A DNA stretch of 64,000 nucleotides from Alphaproteobacteria bacterium. GTDB taxonomy: Bacteria > Pseudomonadota > Alphaproteobacteria > Thalassobaculales > Thalassobaculaceae. Under the pieces are notes generated by a model, which saw nothing but the letters and a program-made list of their open reading frames with translations, was not told the origin of the DNA and did not search any database. Below, piece after piece: positions 17,808-26,760 of this stretch. The translations under genes and the position numbers were made by a program. Each line of letters begins with the position of its first letter. Within the stretch, counting starts at the first letter, position 1. The stretch lies in assembly GCA_022822665.1 (NCBI GenBank), contig JAJEAR010000074.1, positions 1-64,000 on the forward strand, given 5' to 3'.

Positions 17808-18841
17808 AGGCGTGCATCCTCGGCTGCGGCGGACCGGCCCTGACGCCGCGGGAACGTGCCTATTTCCGGGAGGCCGATCCCTACGGGTTCATCCTGTTCG
17901 AACGGAACTGTCACTCGCCCGATCAGCTCCGTGCGCTGGTTGCGGACCTTCGCGACGCCGTGGGTCGCCGTGCACCGGTCCTGGTCGACCAGGAGGGGGG
18001 CCGGGTGCAACGGCTCCGTCCGCCGGCATGGCGCAGGTATCCGCCCGCGGGCCTGTTCGGCGCGCTGATGGAGGAGAACGTGCCGGTGGCGGTGGAACTG
18101 GTCGGGCTCACCGCACAGCTGATCGCGAACGACCTGCGCAACGGTCCGGACATCGACGTCAACTGTGCCCCGGTTCTCGATCTGCGGCTTGACGGTGCGC
18201 ACGGGATCATCGGCGACCGGGCATTTTCCAGCGAAGCGGACCAGGTCGCGTTGCTGGGAACCAGCTGGATCGGGGGTCTGAAGGCAGGCGGCGTCGTCCC
18301 GGTCATGAAGCACCTGCCCGGACACGGCCGGGCCAGTTGCGACAGCCATCTGTCGCTGCCGGTCATCGATACCCCGGCCGAAGAGCTTGCCTACAATGAT
18401 TTCATGACCTTCCGCATGGTTGGCGGCCAGCATCCGGGTCTTCCCGGCATGACCGGCCACCTCCTGTTTCCGGGTATCGACCCGCACCTGCCCGTGACGC
18501 TGTCGCCGGTGCTGCTGGAAGAGCTGGTCCGCGGTTACATCGGGCTGACCGGACTGCTGATCAGCGACGATCTCTCGATGAAGGCACTGGAAGGGCCGCT
18601 AGCGGACCGTGCGGCAGCGGCGTGCCGGGCCGGGTGCGATGTCGCCCTGCACTGCAACGGCCGGTTCGAGGAGATGGTGTCGGTTGCGGACGCGGTTCCG
18701 GTGCTTGCCGGCGCGGCCCGCGAGCGGGCCGTCGCGCTGATGGAGGACGCGGAAACGTTGCGGGCCGGCGCCGAACAGGTCGACGCGCGCGAACTCGAGG
18801 AGAAGATCACCGCCGCGGTCCGGACCATGGCCGATGTCTGA
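17804..18841 (+). CDS. nagZ: Beta-N-acetylhexosaminidase, GH3
   Basis: Cytoplasmic peptidoglycan-recycling enzyme that removes GlcNAc from GlcNAc-anhydroMur-peptides, 345 residues. GH3/NagZ hallmarks are VDQEGGRVQRL near residues 61-71, KHLPGHGRASCDSH near residue 168 (the flexible loop His/Asp pair), MTGHLLFPGID, and the catalytic nucleophile Asp in LLISDDLSMKAL near residue 255. It overlaps the SPOR gene by 4 bp and the M50 protease gene by 8 bp, so all three are probably translated together. Confidence 0.95.
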   Translation: MKACILGCGGPALTPRERAYFREADPYGFILFERNCHSPDQLRALVADLRDAVGRRAPVLVDQEGGRVQRLRPPAWRRYPPAGLFGALMEENVPVAVELVGLTAQLIANDLRNGPDIDVNCAPVLDLRLDGAHGIIGDRAFSSEADQVALLGTSWIGGLKAGGVVPVMKHLPGHGRASCDSHLSLPVIDTPAEELAYNDFMTFRMVGGQHPGLPGMTGHLLFPGIDPHLPVTLSPVLLEELVRGYIGLTGLLISDDLSMKALEGPLADRAAAACRAGCDVALHCNGRFEEMVSVADAVPVLAGAARERAVALMEDAETLRAGAEQVDARELEEKITAAVRTMADV

Positions 18842-19532
18842 CCTCGCTTTCCAGGCGGAACGTGCGCTGTGGCTGCTGTCGATCTGGGCGCTGCCGGTGG
18901 TCCTCGCGGTCACGATGCACGAGGCCGCACACGGCTGGACGGCAGCGCGGCTCGGAGACACCACCGCGCGCGACATGGGGCGCGTCACGCTTAACCCGTT
19001 GCCGCACATCGACCCGTTCGGGACGGTGATCCTGCCGCTGCTCTGCATCATCTCGCCGCTGGCACTCGTCTTCGGCTACGCGAGGCCGGTACCGGTCAAC
19101 ATCGCCCGGCTGGGCGCACCGCGCCGCGACATGATGCTGGTCGCCGTTGCCGGTCCGGCGGCGAATGTCATGCTCTGCGTGATCTCGGCGCAGCTGTTGG
19201 GGCTGGTCCCGCTGGTGCCCGACGTGATGGCGGCCTGGATGGCCAACATGCTGCAGTGCTCGATCATCCTGAATGCGGTGCTGGCGGTGTTCAACATGCT
19301 GCCGGTTCCCCCGCTCGACGGCGGGCGGATCGTGACCGGCCTGCTGCCGCCGGCGCTGGCGGTCCGGTACGTGCGGCTCGAACGCTACGGAATCCTGCTG
19401 ATCCTCGCGGTGCTGATCCTGCCGTCCCTGATCGGTGACCTGCTGCGGCTCGATCTCGATTTCCTCTGGCCGCTGCTGGTCCTCCCGATCGAGGGGCTGA
19501 TCGGCCTCGTCATGGCACTGGCGGGAGCCTGA
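18834..19532 (+). CDS. Site-2 protease family (M50) integral membrane protein
   Basis: Short M50B metalloprotease-type protein of 232 residues with several membrane segments. The zinc motif HEAAH is at residues 29-33 and the second metal-ligand region appears as NMLPVPPLDGGRI. The substrate is unknown; this compact group (YwhC-like) is common between nagZ and scpA in alphaproteobacteria. It overlaps the 3' end of nagZ. Confidence 0.9.
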   Translation: MSDLAFQAERALWLLSIWALPVVLAVTMHEAAHGWTAARLGDTTARDMGRVTLNPLPHIDPFGTVILPLLCIISPLALVFGYARPVPVNIARLGAPRRDMMLVAVAGPAANVMLCVISAQLLGLVPLVPDVMAAWMANMLQCSIILNAVLAVFNMLPVPPLDGGRIVTGLLPPALAVRYVRLERYGILLILAVLILPSLIGDLLRLDLDFLWPLLVLPIEGLIGLVMALAGA

Positions 19533-19588
19533 CGGCGCATGGCGGGGACCGGCACGCCGTTCCGGCGGGGCTGCTGGGGGCCGGTCCG

Positions 19589-20350
19589 GTGAACGGCGGG
19601 CCGGAGCGCGGGGACGAGGGTCTGCTGCTCAGCCTCGACGGCTATCAGGGTCCGATCGACGTCCTGCTCGACCTGGCGCGCCGCCAGGAGGTCGACCTGG
19701 TCCGGATTTCTGTCCTGCAGCTCGCCGACCAGTACCTCGCCTTCCTGGCGGCCTCCCCCGACCTGCAGAGATCGGCCGACTACCTGGTCATGGCGGCGTG
19801 GCTGGTGTGGCTGAAGTCCCGGCTGCTGCTGCCCGAGGACGAGGAGGACGAACCGGTCTCGGCCGAGGAAATGGCCGAGGTGCTGCGTCTGCGCCTTCGC
19901 CGCCTCGAGGCCATGCAGCAGGCGGGGCAGCGGCTCCTGGACCTGCCCCGGCTCGGCCGGGACCGGTTCGCCCGCGGCATGACCGACGAGGTCGCCGACA
20001 TCGCGCGCACCCGGCACCTTGCGACGCTGCGGGACCTGCTTCGCGCCTATGCGAACCGCCGCATGCGGCAACAGGACGCATCGCTCAGCATTGCGCCGCC
20101 GCGGCTTCATTCGGTACGAGACTCCGCGACACTGCTTCGCCGCATACTCGGTGTGTCCACGCGCTGGCACCGCCTGTTCGAGATGGTGCCGGCGGGTACC
20201 GGCGGCGGGCTCGAGATCCGCTCGGCCATTGCGTCGCTGTTTGCGGCCAGCCTGCAGCTCGCGGGTGACGGCGAGGTCGAACTGCGCCAGGACAGGCCGT
20301 TCGGAGAGATCGAACTGAGGGGAACGGGGCGTCGGGAGGAGGAGACGTGA
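19589..20350 (+). CDS. scpA: Segregation and condensation protein A
   Basis: Kleisin subunit of the SMC-ScpAB condensin complex, 253 residues. The N-terminal helical domain (LSLDGYQGPIDVLLDLARRQEVDL) is typical and is followed by DYLVMAAWLVWLKSRLLLP and an acidic linker. The C-terminal winged-helix part (VEVRLRQDRPF-like end) is present. The start is a GTG at 19589. It overlaps scpB by 4 bp. Confidence 0.93.
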   Translation: MNGGPERGDEGLLLSLDGYQGPIDVLLDLARRQEVDLVRISVLQLADQYLAFLAASPDLQRSADYLVMAAWLVWLKSRLLLPEDEEDEPVSAEEMAEVLRLRLRRLEAMQQAGQRLLDLPRLGRDRFARGMTDEVADIARTRHLATLRDLLRAYANRRMRQQDASLSIAPPRLHSVRDSATLLRRILGVSTRWHRLFEMVPAGTGGGLEIRSAIASLFAASLQLAGDGEVELRQDRPFGEIELRGTGRREEET

Positions 20351-20940
20351 ACGAGGAGCGGCCGGAGCCCGCGCACCGGAAGGATGGCTGCCGACTCGCC
20401 GAGGCGCTGCTGTTTGCGAGCGCGGAACCGCTTGCGGAGGACTTCCTGCAGCAGAGGATGCCGGAGGGCGTGGCGGTCGGCGAAGTCCTTGCCGAGCTTG
20501 TCCGGGCCTACGACGGGCACGGGGTCAACCTTGTCAGGGTCGGGGCAGGCTGGGCGTTCAGGACCGCGCCCGACCTGGCCGGTCGCCTGCGACGCGAGGT
20601 CGACGTGCCGCGCCGGCTGTCGCGGGCGGCCGTGGAGACCATCGCGATCATCGCCTATCACCAGCCGGCGACCCGTGCCGAAATCGAGGAGATCCGCGGC
20701 GTGGTACCGGGCCGGGGGACCATGGACATGCTGTTCGAACTGGGCTGGATCCGGCCGCACGGACGCCGCGAAACCCCGGGACGGCCGCTGCAGTGGGTGA
20801 CGACCGAGGCGTTCCTGGATCACTTCGGGCTGGCCTCGCTCGATGACCTGCCGGGACTGGAGGAACTGCGCGCATCGGGACTGCTCGACCCGGTTCCCGA
20901 GTTCGGATCCGACCCGGAACCGGAGGACAACGGTGGTTGA
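20347..20940 (+). CDS. scpB: Segregation and condensation protein B
   Basis: Winged-helix partner of ScpA, 197 residues, acting with SMC in chromosome compaction and segregation. The pair of winged helices is recognisable from LAEALLFASAEPL at the N-terminus and LSRAAVETIAIIAYHQPATRAEIEEIRGV in the middle, a strong family signature. The C-terminus is acidic. It overlaps scpA by 4 bp, and its 3' end overlaps the predicted ABC ATPase start by 8 bp. Confidence 0.94.
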   Translation: MNEERPEPAHRKDGCRLAEALLFASAEPLAEDFLQQRMPEGVAVGEVLAELVRAYDGHGVNLVRVGAGWAFRTAPDLAGRLRREVDVPRRLSRAAVETIAIIAYHQPATRAEIEEIRGVVPGRGTMDMLFELGWIRPHGRRETPGRPLQWVTTEAFLDHFGLASLDDLPGLEELRASGLLDPVPEFGSDPEPEDNGG

Positions 20941-22015
20941 TGCCGCGCCACGGATCGGGGCCGCCCGCGCCGCGCGGCTCGAGGTGAGCGGTCTCGGTCA
21001 CCGTTTCGCGGCGGTGCAGGCGCTCGCGCAGGTGTCGTTTGCCGCCGAGGCCGGACGGATCACCTGTCTGCTCGGACCCTCGGGCTGCGGCAAGACCACG
21101 CTGCTGCGCCTGGTCGCCGGCCTCGAGCGTGTCCAACAGGGACGGATTCGCATCGGGGAAGAGACCGTTGCCGATCCCCGCGGTCAGGTCCCGCCGGAAC
21201 GGCGCGGGGTCGGCCTGGTGTTCCAGGATCACGCGCTGTTCCCCCATCTTTCGGTGCTCGACAACGTGATGTTCGGCCTGTCGCGGCGCCCGGACCGGCT
21301 TGACCGTGCCATGCAGACGCTCAGGCGGGTGCGCATGGCGCGGCATGCCCATGCCTTTCCGCACGTGCTCTCCGGCGGTGAGCAGCAGCGGGTGGCGCTG
21401 GCAAGGGCGCTGGCACCGGGCCCCGACGTGCTGCTACTCGACGAACCGTTCTCCAGCCTCGACTCACGGCTGCGCGACGAGGTTCGCGACGAGATCGTGC
21501 AGGTGCTGAAGGCGGCGGACTGCACCACGCTGATCGTCACGCATGATTCCGAGGAGGCGATGTTCATGGCCGACCGGATCGTGCTGATGCGGGCGGGAAC
21601 GGTGGTGCAGTCGGGAACACCGCACGAACTCTACTGTGCTCCGGCAACCCCGTTCGTGGCCGACTTCTTCAGCCATATCAACCGGTTCGACGGCGTGGTT
21701 GCCCGCGGCGGCGTCGAGACACCGCTCGGCCGGGTAGCGGCGGCCGGGTTCGCCGAGGGCAGCGCCGTCGAGGTGGCCGTGCGTCCCGAGGGGGTCCGGA
21801 TCGTCGGCGGGGCGGGCGGCGACGGGGTTCAGGCGGTGGTCCGTGATGCCAGGCTGCTCGGTCGCAGCAGCCTGCTGCAGCTGGCCTGCACGGGCCCCGG
21901 GGGCACGGTGCAGCTGCAGGTCCGCACCCCCGGCGTGGTGACACCGGGTGCGGGAACCCGGCTCTCGGTCCGGCTCGATCCGGCACAAACCTTCGTCTTT
22001 CCAGTCTCCGGGTGA
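20933..22015 (+). CDS. ABC transporter ATP-binding protein (FbpC/PotA-like)
   Basis: ATPase of about 360 residues starting at the GTG at 20933, which overlaps the scpB 3' end. The nucleotide-binding domain is complete: Walker A GPSGCGKTT near residues 42-50, Q-loop FQDHALFPHLSVLDN, signature LSGGEQQR, Walker B VLLLDEPFSSLD and the switch His in VTHD. A C-terminal TOBE-like regulatory domain follows (from about residue 270). The family energises import of ferric iron, polyamines or similar solutes. No permease or binding protein is nearby, so its partners are unknown. Confidence 0.88.
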   Translation: MVDAAPRIGAARAARLEVSGLGHRFAAVQALAQVSFAAEAGRITCLLGPSGCGKTTLLRLVAGLERVQQGRIRIGEETVADPRGQVPPERRGVGLVFQDHALFPHLSVLDNVMFGLSRRPDRLDRAMQTLRRVRMARHAHAFPHVLSGGEQQRVALARALAPGPDVLLLDEPFSSLDSRLRDEVRDEIVQVLKAADCTTLIVTHDSEEAMFMADRIVLMRAGTVVQSGTPHELYCAPATPFVADFFSHINRFDGVVARGGVETPLGRVAAAGFAEGSAVEVAVRPEGVRIVGGAGGDGVQAVVRDARLLGRSSLLQLACTGPGGTVQLQVRTPGVVTPGAGTRLSVRLDPAQTFVFPVSG

Positions 22016-22135
22016 GGCCTCCCGTTCAGGCCCACAGCTGTGCTAGGACGTTGCGAAGGGCGCGGGAGTCGTGCATACACTCCTGCTGTCAGCGCGTGAG
22101 CCGGTCGCACGGTTCAGGTTTCGGGAGCAGTTTAC

Positions 22136-22366
22136 ATGGGATTCACCAGCATCTGGCACTGGTTGATCGTACTTGCCGTCGTGCTCCTGTTGTTCGGCGG
22201 ACGCGGCAAGATATCGTCGCTTATGGGGGATTTCGGCAAGGGATTGAAGAACTTCAAGTCCGGGCTGAAGGAAGACGACAAGCCGGAGACCGCATCCGGG
22301 GCGCTCGAAGGTGATGCGGTCGCCCAGGCGGAACCGGCGAAGAATGACCAGGCGGTCAAGAGCTAG
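22136..22366 (+). CDS. tatA: Sec-independent translocase protein TatA
   Basis: Pore-forming component of the twin-arginine translocase, 76 residues. One N-terminal transmembrane helix ([21 protein letters not shown]) is followed by the hinge Gly and an amphipathic helix ([17 protein letters not shown]), with a charged tail. The pattern FGxxK/R after the membrane segment is typical of TatA/E. First of tatA-tatB-tatC. Confidence 0.95.
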   Translation: MGFTSIWHWLIVLAVVLLLFGGRGKISSLMGDFGKGLKNFKSGLKEDDKPETASGALEGDAVAQAEPAKNDQAVKS

Positions 22367-22445
22367 CTTCCAGACCCCAGCCCCCGTGGTGCCGGACCGG
22401 CGATGCGGTGCCGGGTGCGCCGCATCCCCGTAACGGACCGGCGGC

Positions 22446-23018
22446 ATGTTCGATCTCGGTTGGCAGGAGTTCTTCCTGATCGCGGTCATCGGGTTGCTCG
22501 TGGTGGGCCCGAAGGATCTGCCCGGAGTGATCCGCACGGTGGTCAAGTGGATCCGCAAGGTGCGGGGGATGGCGCGGGACTTCCAGCACCAGGTCGAGGA
22601 AGTGGCGCGCGAGGCCGAGCTTGACGAGATCCGCGAGGAAGCCCGGAAACTGTCGCGCTCCGACATTGCCGGCGCCATCCGCGACACCGTCGATCCCGAC
22701 GGAGAGCTGACCCGCAACGTCGACGAGACCCGCCGGACGATCGAACGCGAGGCCCGCAGCGACGATGCCGTGCCGGCGACGGCCGCCGCGTCCGATGCCG
22801 GGACCGCCGATGCCGGGACCGGAACCGGCGTTCCGGATGACCGGGCCGAAGGCGAGGCCGGCGCCGACCCTGTCGTCCCGGGCGGGGACAGGGTGGAGGA
22901 TGCGGGCGGCGATCCCGGCACCCGGGACGCGGCCGAGCCTGCGGCACCGGAACCTGCGCCGGCCGTCGACGAGCCGGACGACCGCGGGGTTGTCGCTGCG
23001 GCCGGGGAGCGACGGTAG
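22446..23018 (+). CDS. tatB: Sec-independent translocase protein TatB
   Basis: TatB subunit of the substrate-receptor TatBC complex, 190 residues. The N-terminus MFDLGWQEFFLIAVIGLLVVGPKDLP contains the conserved Glu in the membrane segment and the GPK/P turn. An extended amphipathic helix follows (VKWIRKVRGMARDFQHQVEEV). The last 80 residues are Ala/Gly/Asp-rich and probably disordered. It ends directly at the tatC start. Confidence 0.95.
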   Translation: MFDLGWQEFFLIAVIGLLVVGPKDLPGVIRTVVKWIRKVRGMARDFQHQVEEVAREAELDEIREEARKLSRSDIAGAIRDTVDPDGELTRNVDETRRTIEREARSDDAVPATAAASDAGTADAGTGTGVPDDRAEGEAGADPVVPGGDRVEDAGGDPGTRDAAEPAAPEPAPAVDEPDDRGVVAAAGERR

Positions 23019-23792
23019 ATGGCATCGGACGACCTCGACGAAAGCAGGATGCCGCTGCTCGATCACCTGATCGAGCTCAGGCAGCGCCTGATCTGGTCCT
23101 TCGTCGGCCTGATCGTCGCCTTCTTCGTGTGCTACGCGGTGGCCGGGCACATCTACAACTTCCTGGTCCAGCCGCTCGCCGACATCACCGAGGGCCAGGA
23201 AGGCCGCCGGATGATCTTCACGGCCCTGCACGAGGCGTTCTTCACCCAGATCAAGGTCGCCTTCTTCGCCGCCATGTGCATTGCCTTTCCCATCATGGCG
23301 ACCCAGGTGTGGGGATTTGTCGCCCCGGGACTCTATCGGACCGAACGCCGCGCGTTTCTGCCGTTCCTGATTGCGACGCCGATGCTGTTCACGCTCGGCG
23401 CCGCGGTTGTCTACTACCTGGTGATCCCGCTGGCCTGGCGGTTCTTCATCAGCTTCGAGCAGCCGGGCGGCGACGGTGTGCTGCCGATGCAGCTCGAGCC
23501 CAAGGTGGACCAGTACCTGTCGCTGGTCATGCGACTGATCTTCGCCTTCGGCGTGTGTTTCGAGCTGCCGGTACTGATCATCCTCTTGACCCGGGTCGGG
23601 ATCGCCAGTTCCGCCGGCCTGCGCGCCAAGCGCAAGTACGCGATCCTGATCGCCTTCGTCGTTGCCGCAGTGATCACGCCGCCCGACGTGATCAGCCAGA
23701 TCCTGCTCGCGGTGCCGGTGATCATGCTCTACGAGGTCTCGATCCTGTGCGCGAGGGTGATCGAGCGCCGACGGGCCGACCAGGAAGACTGA
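23019..23792 (+). CDS. tatC: Sec-independent translocase protein TatC
   Basis: Six-helix TatC, 257 residues, recognising twin-arginine signal peptides with TatB. Signature features are the N-terminal MPLLDHLIELRQRL, the FAAMCIAFPIMATQVWGFVAPGLY segment, and FAFGVCFELPVLIILLTRVG in TM4-5 with its conserved Phe/Glu. The ATG follows tatB's stop with no gap. Confidence 0.96.
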   Translation: MASDDLDESRMPLLDHLIELRQRLIWSFVGLIVAFFVCYAVAGHIYNFLVQPLADITEGQEGRRMIFTALHEAFFTQIKVAFFAAMCIAFPIMATQVWGFVAPGLYRTERRAFLPFLIATPMLFTLGAAVVYYLVIPLAWRFFISFEQPGGDGVLPMQLEPKVDQYLSLVMRLIFAFGVCFELPVLIILLTRVGIASSAGLRAKRKYAILIAFVVAAVITPPDVISQILLAVPVIMLYEVSILCARVIERRRADQED

Positions 23793-23887
23793 CCCGGTCC
23801 GGTGGACCGAAACCGATGCTGCGGCTATAAGGGCCGCCGACGGCGGCGGCGGGCAAGCCCGGGTTCCCGGTCCGGGGTGAATGGCAC

Positions 23888-25180
23888 ATGCATGACATCA
23901 GGCGAATTCGCGAAGACGGGGTCGGGTTCGACCGCGAGATGCGCCGGCGCGGCCTTGGCGACGTCGCGGACGAAATCCTCGATGCCGACCGTCGCTGGCG
24001 GGAGTGCGTCAGCGCCGCCCAGGCGCTGCGCCAGCAGCGCAACGACGCCTCGCGCGAGATCGGGCGGCGCAAGCGCGAGGGCGAGGATGCCGACGAACTG
24101 ATCGGACAGGTTGCCCGGATTCGCAGCGAGGCGCAGCAGCTCGAGGAGACGGCGCACCGGCTCGAGGCCGGGTTGCGCGACCTGCTGGCCGGGCTTCCGA
24201 ACAGCCTGGCCCGGGAAGTGCCGGACGGTCGCGACGAGACCGAGAACCTCGAGATCCGCCGCTGCGGTGACCTGCCGGCGTTCGATTTCCTGCCGAAGGA
24301 CCACGTGGCCATCGGCGCCGGGCTCGGTCTCATGGACTTCGTCCGCGCGGCCAGGCTCTCCGGGGCCCGGTTCGTGTTCCTGACCGGCATGCTGGCGCGG
24401 CTTGAGCGCGCGCTTGCCGCCTTCATGCTGGACCGCCAGGCCGGCCACCATGGTTACCTCGAGGTCTCGCCGCCGTTCATGGTGCACGAGGAGGCCCTGT
24501 TCGGGACCGGGCAGCTGCCTAAATTCGCCGACCAGCAGTACCGGACCGAGGACGGGCTCTGGCTGATCCCGACTTCCGAGGTCCCGCTCACCAACCTGGT
24601 TGCCGACGAGATCATCGATGTGGCCGACCTGCCGCTCAGGTTCACCGCCCACACGCCGTGTTTCCGCTCCGAGGCCGGTGCGGCGGGCCAGGACACCCGC
24701 GGCATGATTCGCATGCACCAGTTCACCAAGGTCGAGATGGTCTCGATCTGCCATCCCGACCAGGCGCAGGCCGAGCACGAACGCATGACCGAGTGCGCGG
24801 AGGACATCCTCCACGTGCTGGGGCTGCCGTTCAGGACCGTGCTGCTGTGTTCGGGCGATACGGGGTTTTCCGCACGCAAGACCTATGACATCGAGGTCTG
24901 GCTGCCGGGCCAGGACGAGGGCCGGGGCCGGTACCGGGAAATTTCCAGCTGTTCGGACTGTGGCGATTTCCAGGCGCGGCGCATGAAGGCGCGCTTCCGC
25001 CACGATGGCGGGATCGACCATCCCTGCACCCTGAACGGGTCGGGTCTCGCCGTCGGCAGGACCCTGATCGCGGTGCTGGAGAACTTTCAGCGCGCCGACG
25101 GCAGCATCGTCATTCCCGAGGCGCTGCGACCGTGGATCGACGGCCTCGAGGTCATCGCGCCCGGAGACGGGGCCCCGTGA
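23888..25180 (+). CDS. serS: Seryl-tRNA synthetase
   Basis: Class II synthetase of 430 residues that charges tRNA-Ser and tRNA-Sec. The N-terminal coiled-coil arm for the long variable loop spans about residues 30-105. Class II motif 2 appears as FRSEAGAAGQDTRGMIRMHQF, and motif 3 as NGSGLAVGRTLIAVLENFQ. It is complete and normal in length. The 3' end overlaps the surE GTG start as GTGA. Confidence 0.96.
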   Translation: MHDIRRIREDGVGFDREMRRRGLGDVADEILDADRRWRECVSAAQALRQQRNDASREIGRRKREGEDADELIGQVARIRSEAQQLEETAHRLEAGLRDLLAGLPNSLAREVPDGRDETENLEIRRCGDLPAFDFLPKDHVAIGAGLGLMDFVRAARLSGARFVFLTGMLARLERALAAFMLDRQAGHHGYLEVSPPFMVHEEALFGTGQLPKFADQQYRTEDGLWLIPTSEVPLTNLVADEIIDVADLPLRFTAHTPCFRSEAGAAGQDTRGMIRMHQFTKVEMVSICHPDQAQAEHERMTECAEDILHVLGLPFRTVLLCSGDTGFSARKTYDIEVWLPGQDEGRGRYREISSCSDCGDFQARRMKARFRHDGGIDHPCTLNGSGLAVGRTLIAVLENFQRADGSIVIPEALRPWIDGLEVIAPGDGAP

Positions 25181-25956
25181 CCGCGCGGCCGCGCACCTTC
25201 CCCGCCGATCTGCGGGGCGCCCGGGTCCTTCTGACCAACGATGACGGGTACGATGCCGCCGGACTCGCGTGCCTGGAGACCATCGTGGCCGGGTTGTGCG
25301 ACGATGTGTGGGTGGTGGCGCCGGAGACGAACCAGAGCGGGGCCGGACACTCGCTGACGCTGCGCCGGCCGCTGCGAATCACCGAACACGGCGAGAAGCG
25401 CTACTCGGTTGACGGCACGCCGACAGACTGCGTTCTGCTGGCCATCAACCGTATCATGGCGGACCACCGTCCCGATTTCGTGTTCTCGGGCGTGAACCAC
25501 GGGACCAACCTCGGCGACGACGTGACCTATTCGGGCACCGTCTCCGCGGCGCTGGAAGCCGAGGTGCTGGGCGTGCCCTCGATCGCCTTCAGCCAGGAGC
25601 TGGACGAGGCCGGCGCGACCGACTGGGCAGGCGCGCGCGACGGTCTGGCCGGGCTGGCGCAGGCACTGGTCGTGCGCGGATGGCCGTCCGATACCCTGAT
25701 CAACGTCAATTTTCCGCGCGAGCCGGGCGGAGTCGCGGTTACCAGGCTCGCGAGGCACAAGGTCGGTGACCAGACCGTGCCCGAAAACAGCGCGTCCGGC
25801 GGGACCCGTTTCTGGATCGGCGACATGCACACCACCGAGCCGGGTGACGGGACCGACGTCGCCGCGGTGGCCGGGGGGCTGGTTTCGGTCACGCCGCTCA
25901 TGCTCGACTTCACCGACTACCGCACACTCGCGGACCTGGCCGCGGCACTGGGGTGA
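25177..25956 (+). CDS. surE: 5'-nucleotidase SurE
   Basis: Metal-dependent nucleoside 5'-monophosphatase of about 259 residues, linked to stationary-phase survival. The start is the GTG at 25177, overlapping the serS stop. The active-site Asn-Asp-Asp is at residues 21-23 (LLTNDDGYDAAGL). SVDGTPTDCVLLAI and SGVNHGTNLGDDVTYSGTVSAA are also strong signatures. It overlaps pcm by 4 bp (GTGA). Confidence 0.96.
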   Translation: MTARPRTFPADLRGARVLLTNDDGYDAAGLACLETIVAGLCDDVWVVAPETNQSGAGHSLTLRRPLRITEHGEKRYSVDGTPTDCVLLAINRIMADHRPDFVFSGVNHGTNLGDDVTYSGTVSAALEAEVLGVPSIAFSQELDEAGATDWAGARDGLAGLAQALVVRGWPSDTLINVNFPREPGGVAVTRLARHKVGDQTVPENSASGGTRFWIGDMHTTEPGDGTDVAAVAGGLVSVTPLMLDFTDYRTLADLAAALG

Positions 25957-26612
25957 ACGACGCCGAACGCGGGCGTTCGCGCATGGTGGAGCTGCTGCAG
26001 CGCCAGGGCATCAGCGACAGCGGCGTTCTCGATGCGCTGCGCCGCGTGCCGCGCGAGCTGTTCGTCCCGGCGGTCTTTCGCCCCCACGCCCACGCCGACC
26101 GGGCGTTGCCGATCGAGGCCGGCCAGACCATCAGCCAGCCCTTCATCGTCGCCTACATGACCGAGCGGCTGGAGCTGTCAGCCGATCACAAGGTACTGGA
26201 GGTGGGGACCGGTTCGGGCTACCAGGCCGCGGTGCTCGCCGTAATGTGCAGGCGGGTCTACACCATGGAGCGTTCGCGCGTGCTGCTGGCGCTCGCGCGG
26301 CGCCGGTTCGAGGACCTCGGGCTGGTGGACGTCATCAGCCGCCTCGGCGACGGGTGGCGCGGATGGAGCGAACAGGCGCCGTTCGACCGGATCATCGTGA
26401 CCGCGGCCGCGCCCGAACTGCCTGCGGACCTGGTGGAGCAGCTCGCGGACAACGGACGCATGGTGGTTCCGATTGGCCCGGAGCAGGGGGACCAGACACT
26501 GGTGCTTGTCACCAGGAGGGCCGGCAAGATCGCGCAGCAGCGGCTGCTGCCGGTCCGGTTCGTCCCCCTGGTGAGCCATTCACGCACTGGGCGCGGCGCC
26601 GCTCCCGGCTGA
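25953..26612 (+). CDS. pcm: Protein-L-isoaspartate O-methyltransferase
   Basis: SAM-dependent repair enzyme for isoaspartyl residues, 219 residues. The family N-terminus (RVPRELFVPAVFRPHAHADRALPI) is followed by QTISQPFIVAYMTE, the SAM-binding motif VLEVGTGSGYQAAVLA and FDRIIVTAAAPELP. The gene order surE-pcm-nlpD matches that of enterobacteria. Confidence 0.95.
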   Translation: MNDAERGRSRMVELLQRQGISDSGVLDALRRVPRELFVPAVFRPHAHADRALPIEAGQTISQPFIVAYMTERLELSADHKVLEVGTGSGYQAAVLAVMCRRVYTMERSRVLLALARRRFEDLGLVDVISRLGDGWRGWSEQAPFDRIIVTAAAPELPADLVEQLADNGRMVVPIGPEQGDQTLVLVTRRAGKIAQQRLLPVRFVPLVSHSRTGRGAAPG

Positions 26613-26760
26613 GCACCGGGACGGTGGCCGCGGAAAACGGTCCCGTGTCCGGCCACCGTCTTGCACCGGTCGGGATCGCATCAATCGCCTGGTGCCCGGT
26701 CCCGAATAGCGCCGGGGCGACGGGCTTGTGCGGCCTTGGCCGGAAGGTATCATCGGTCTG

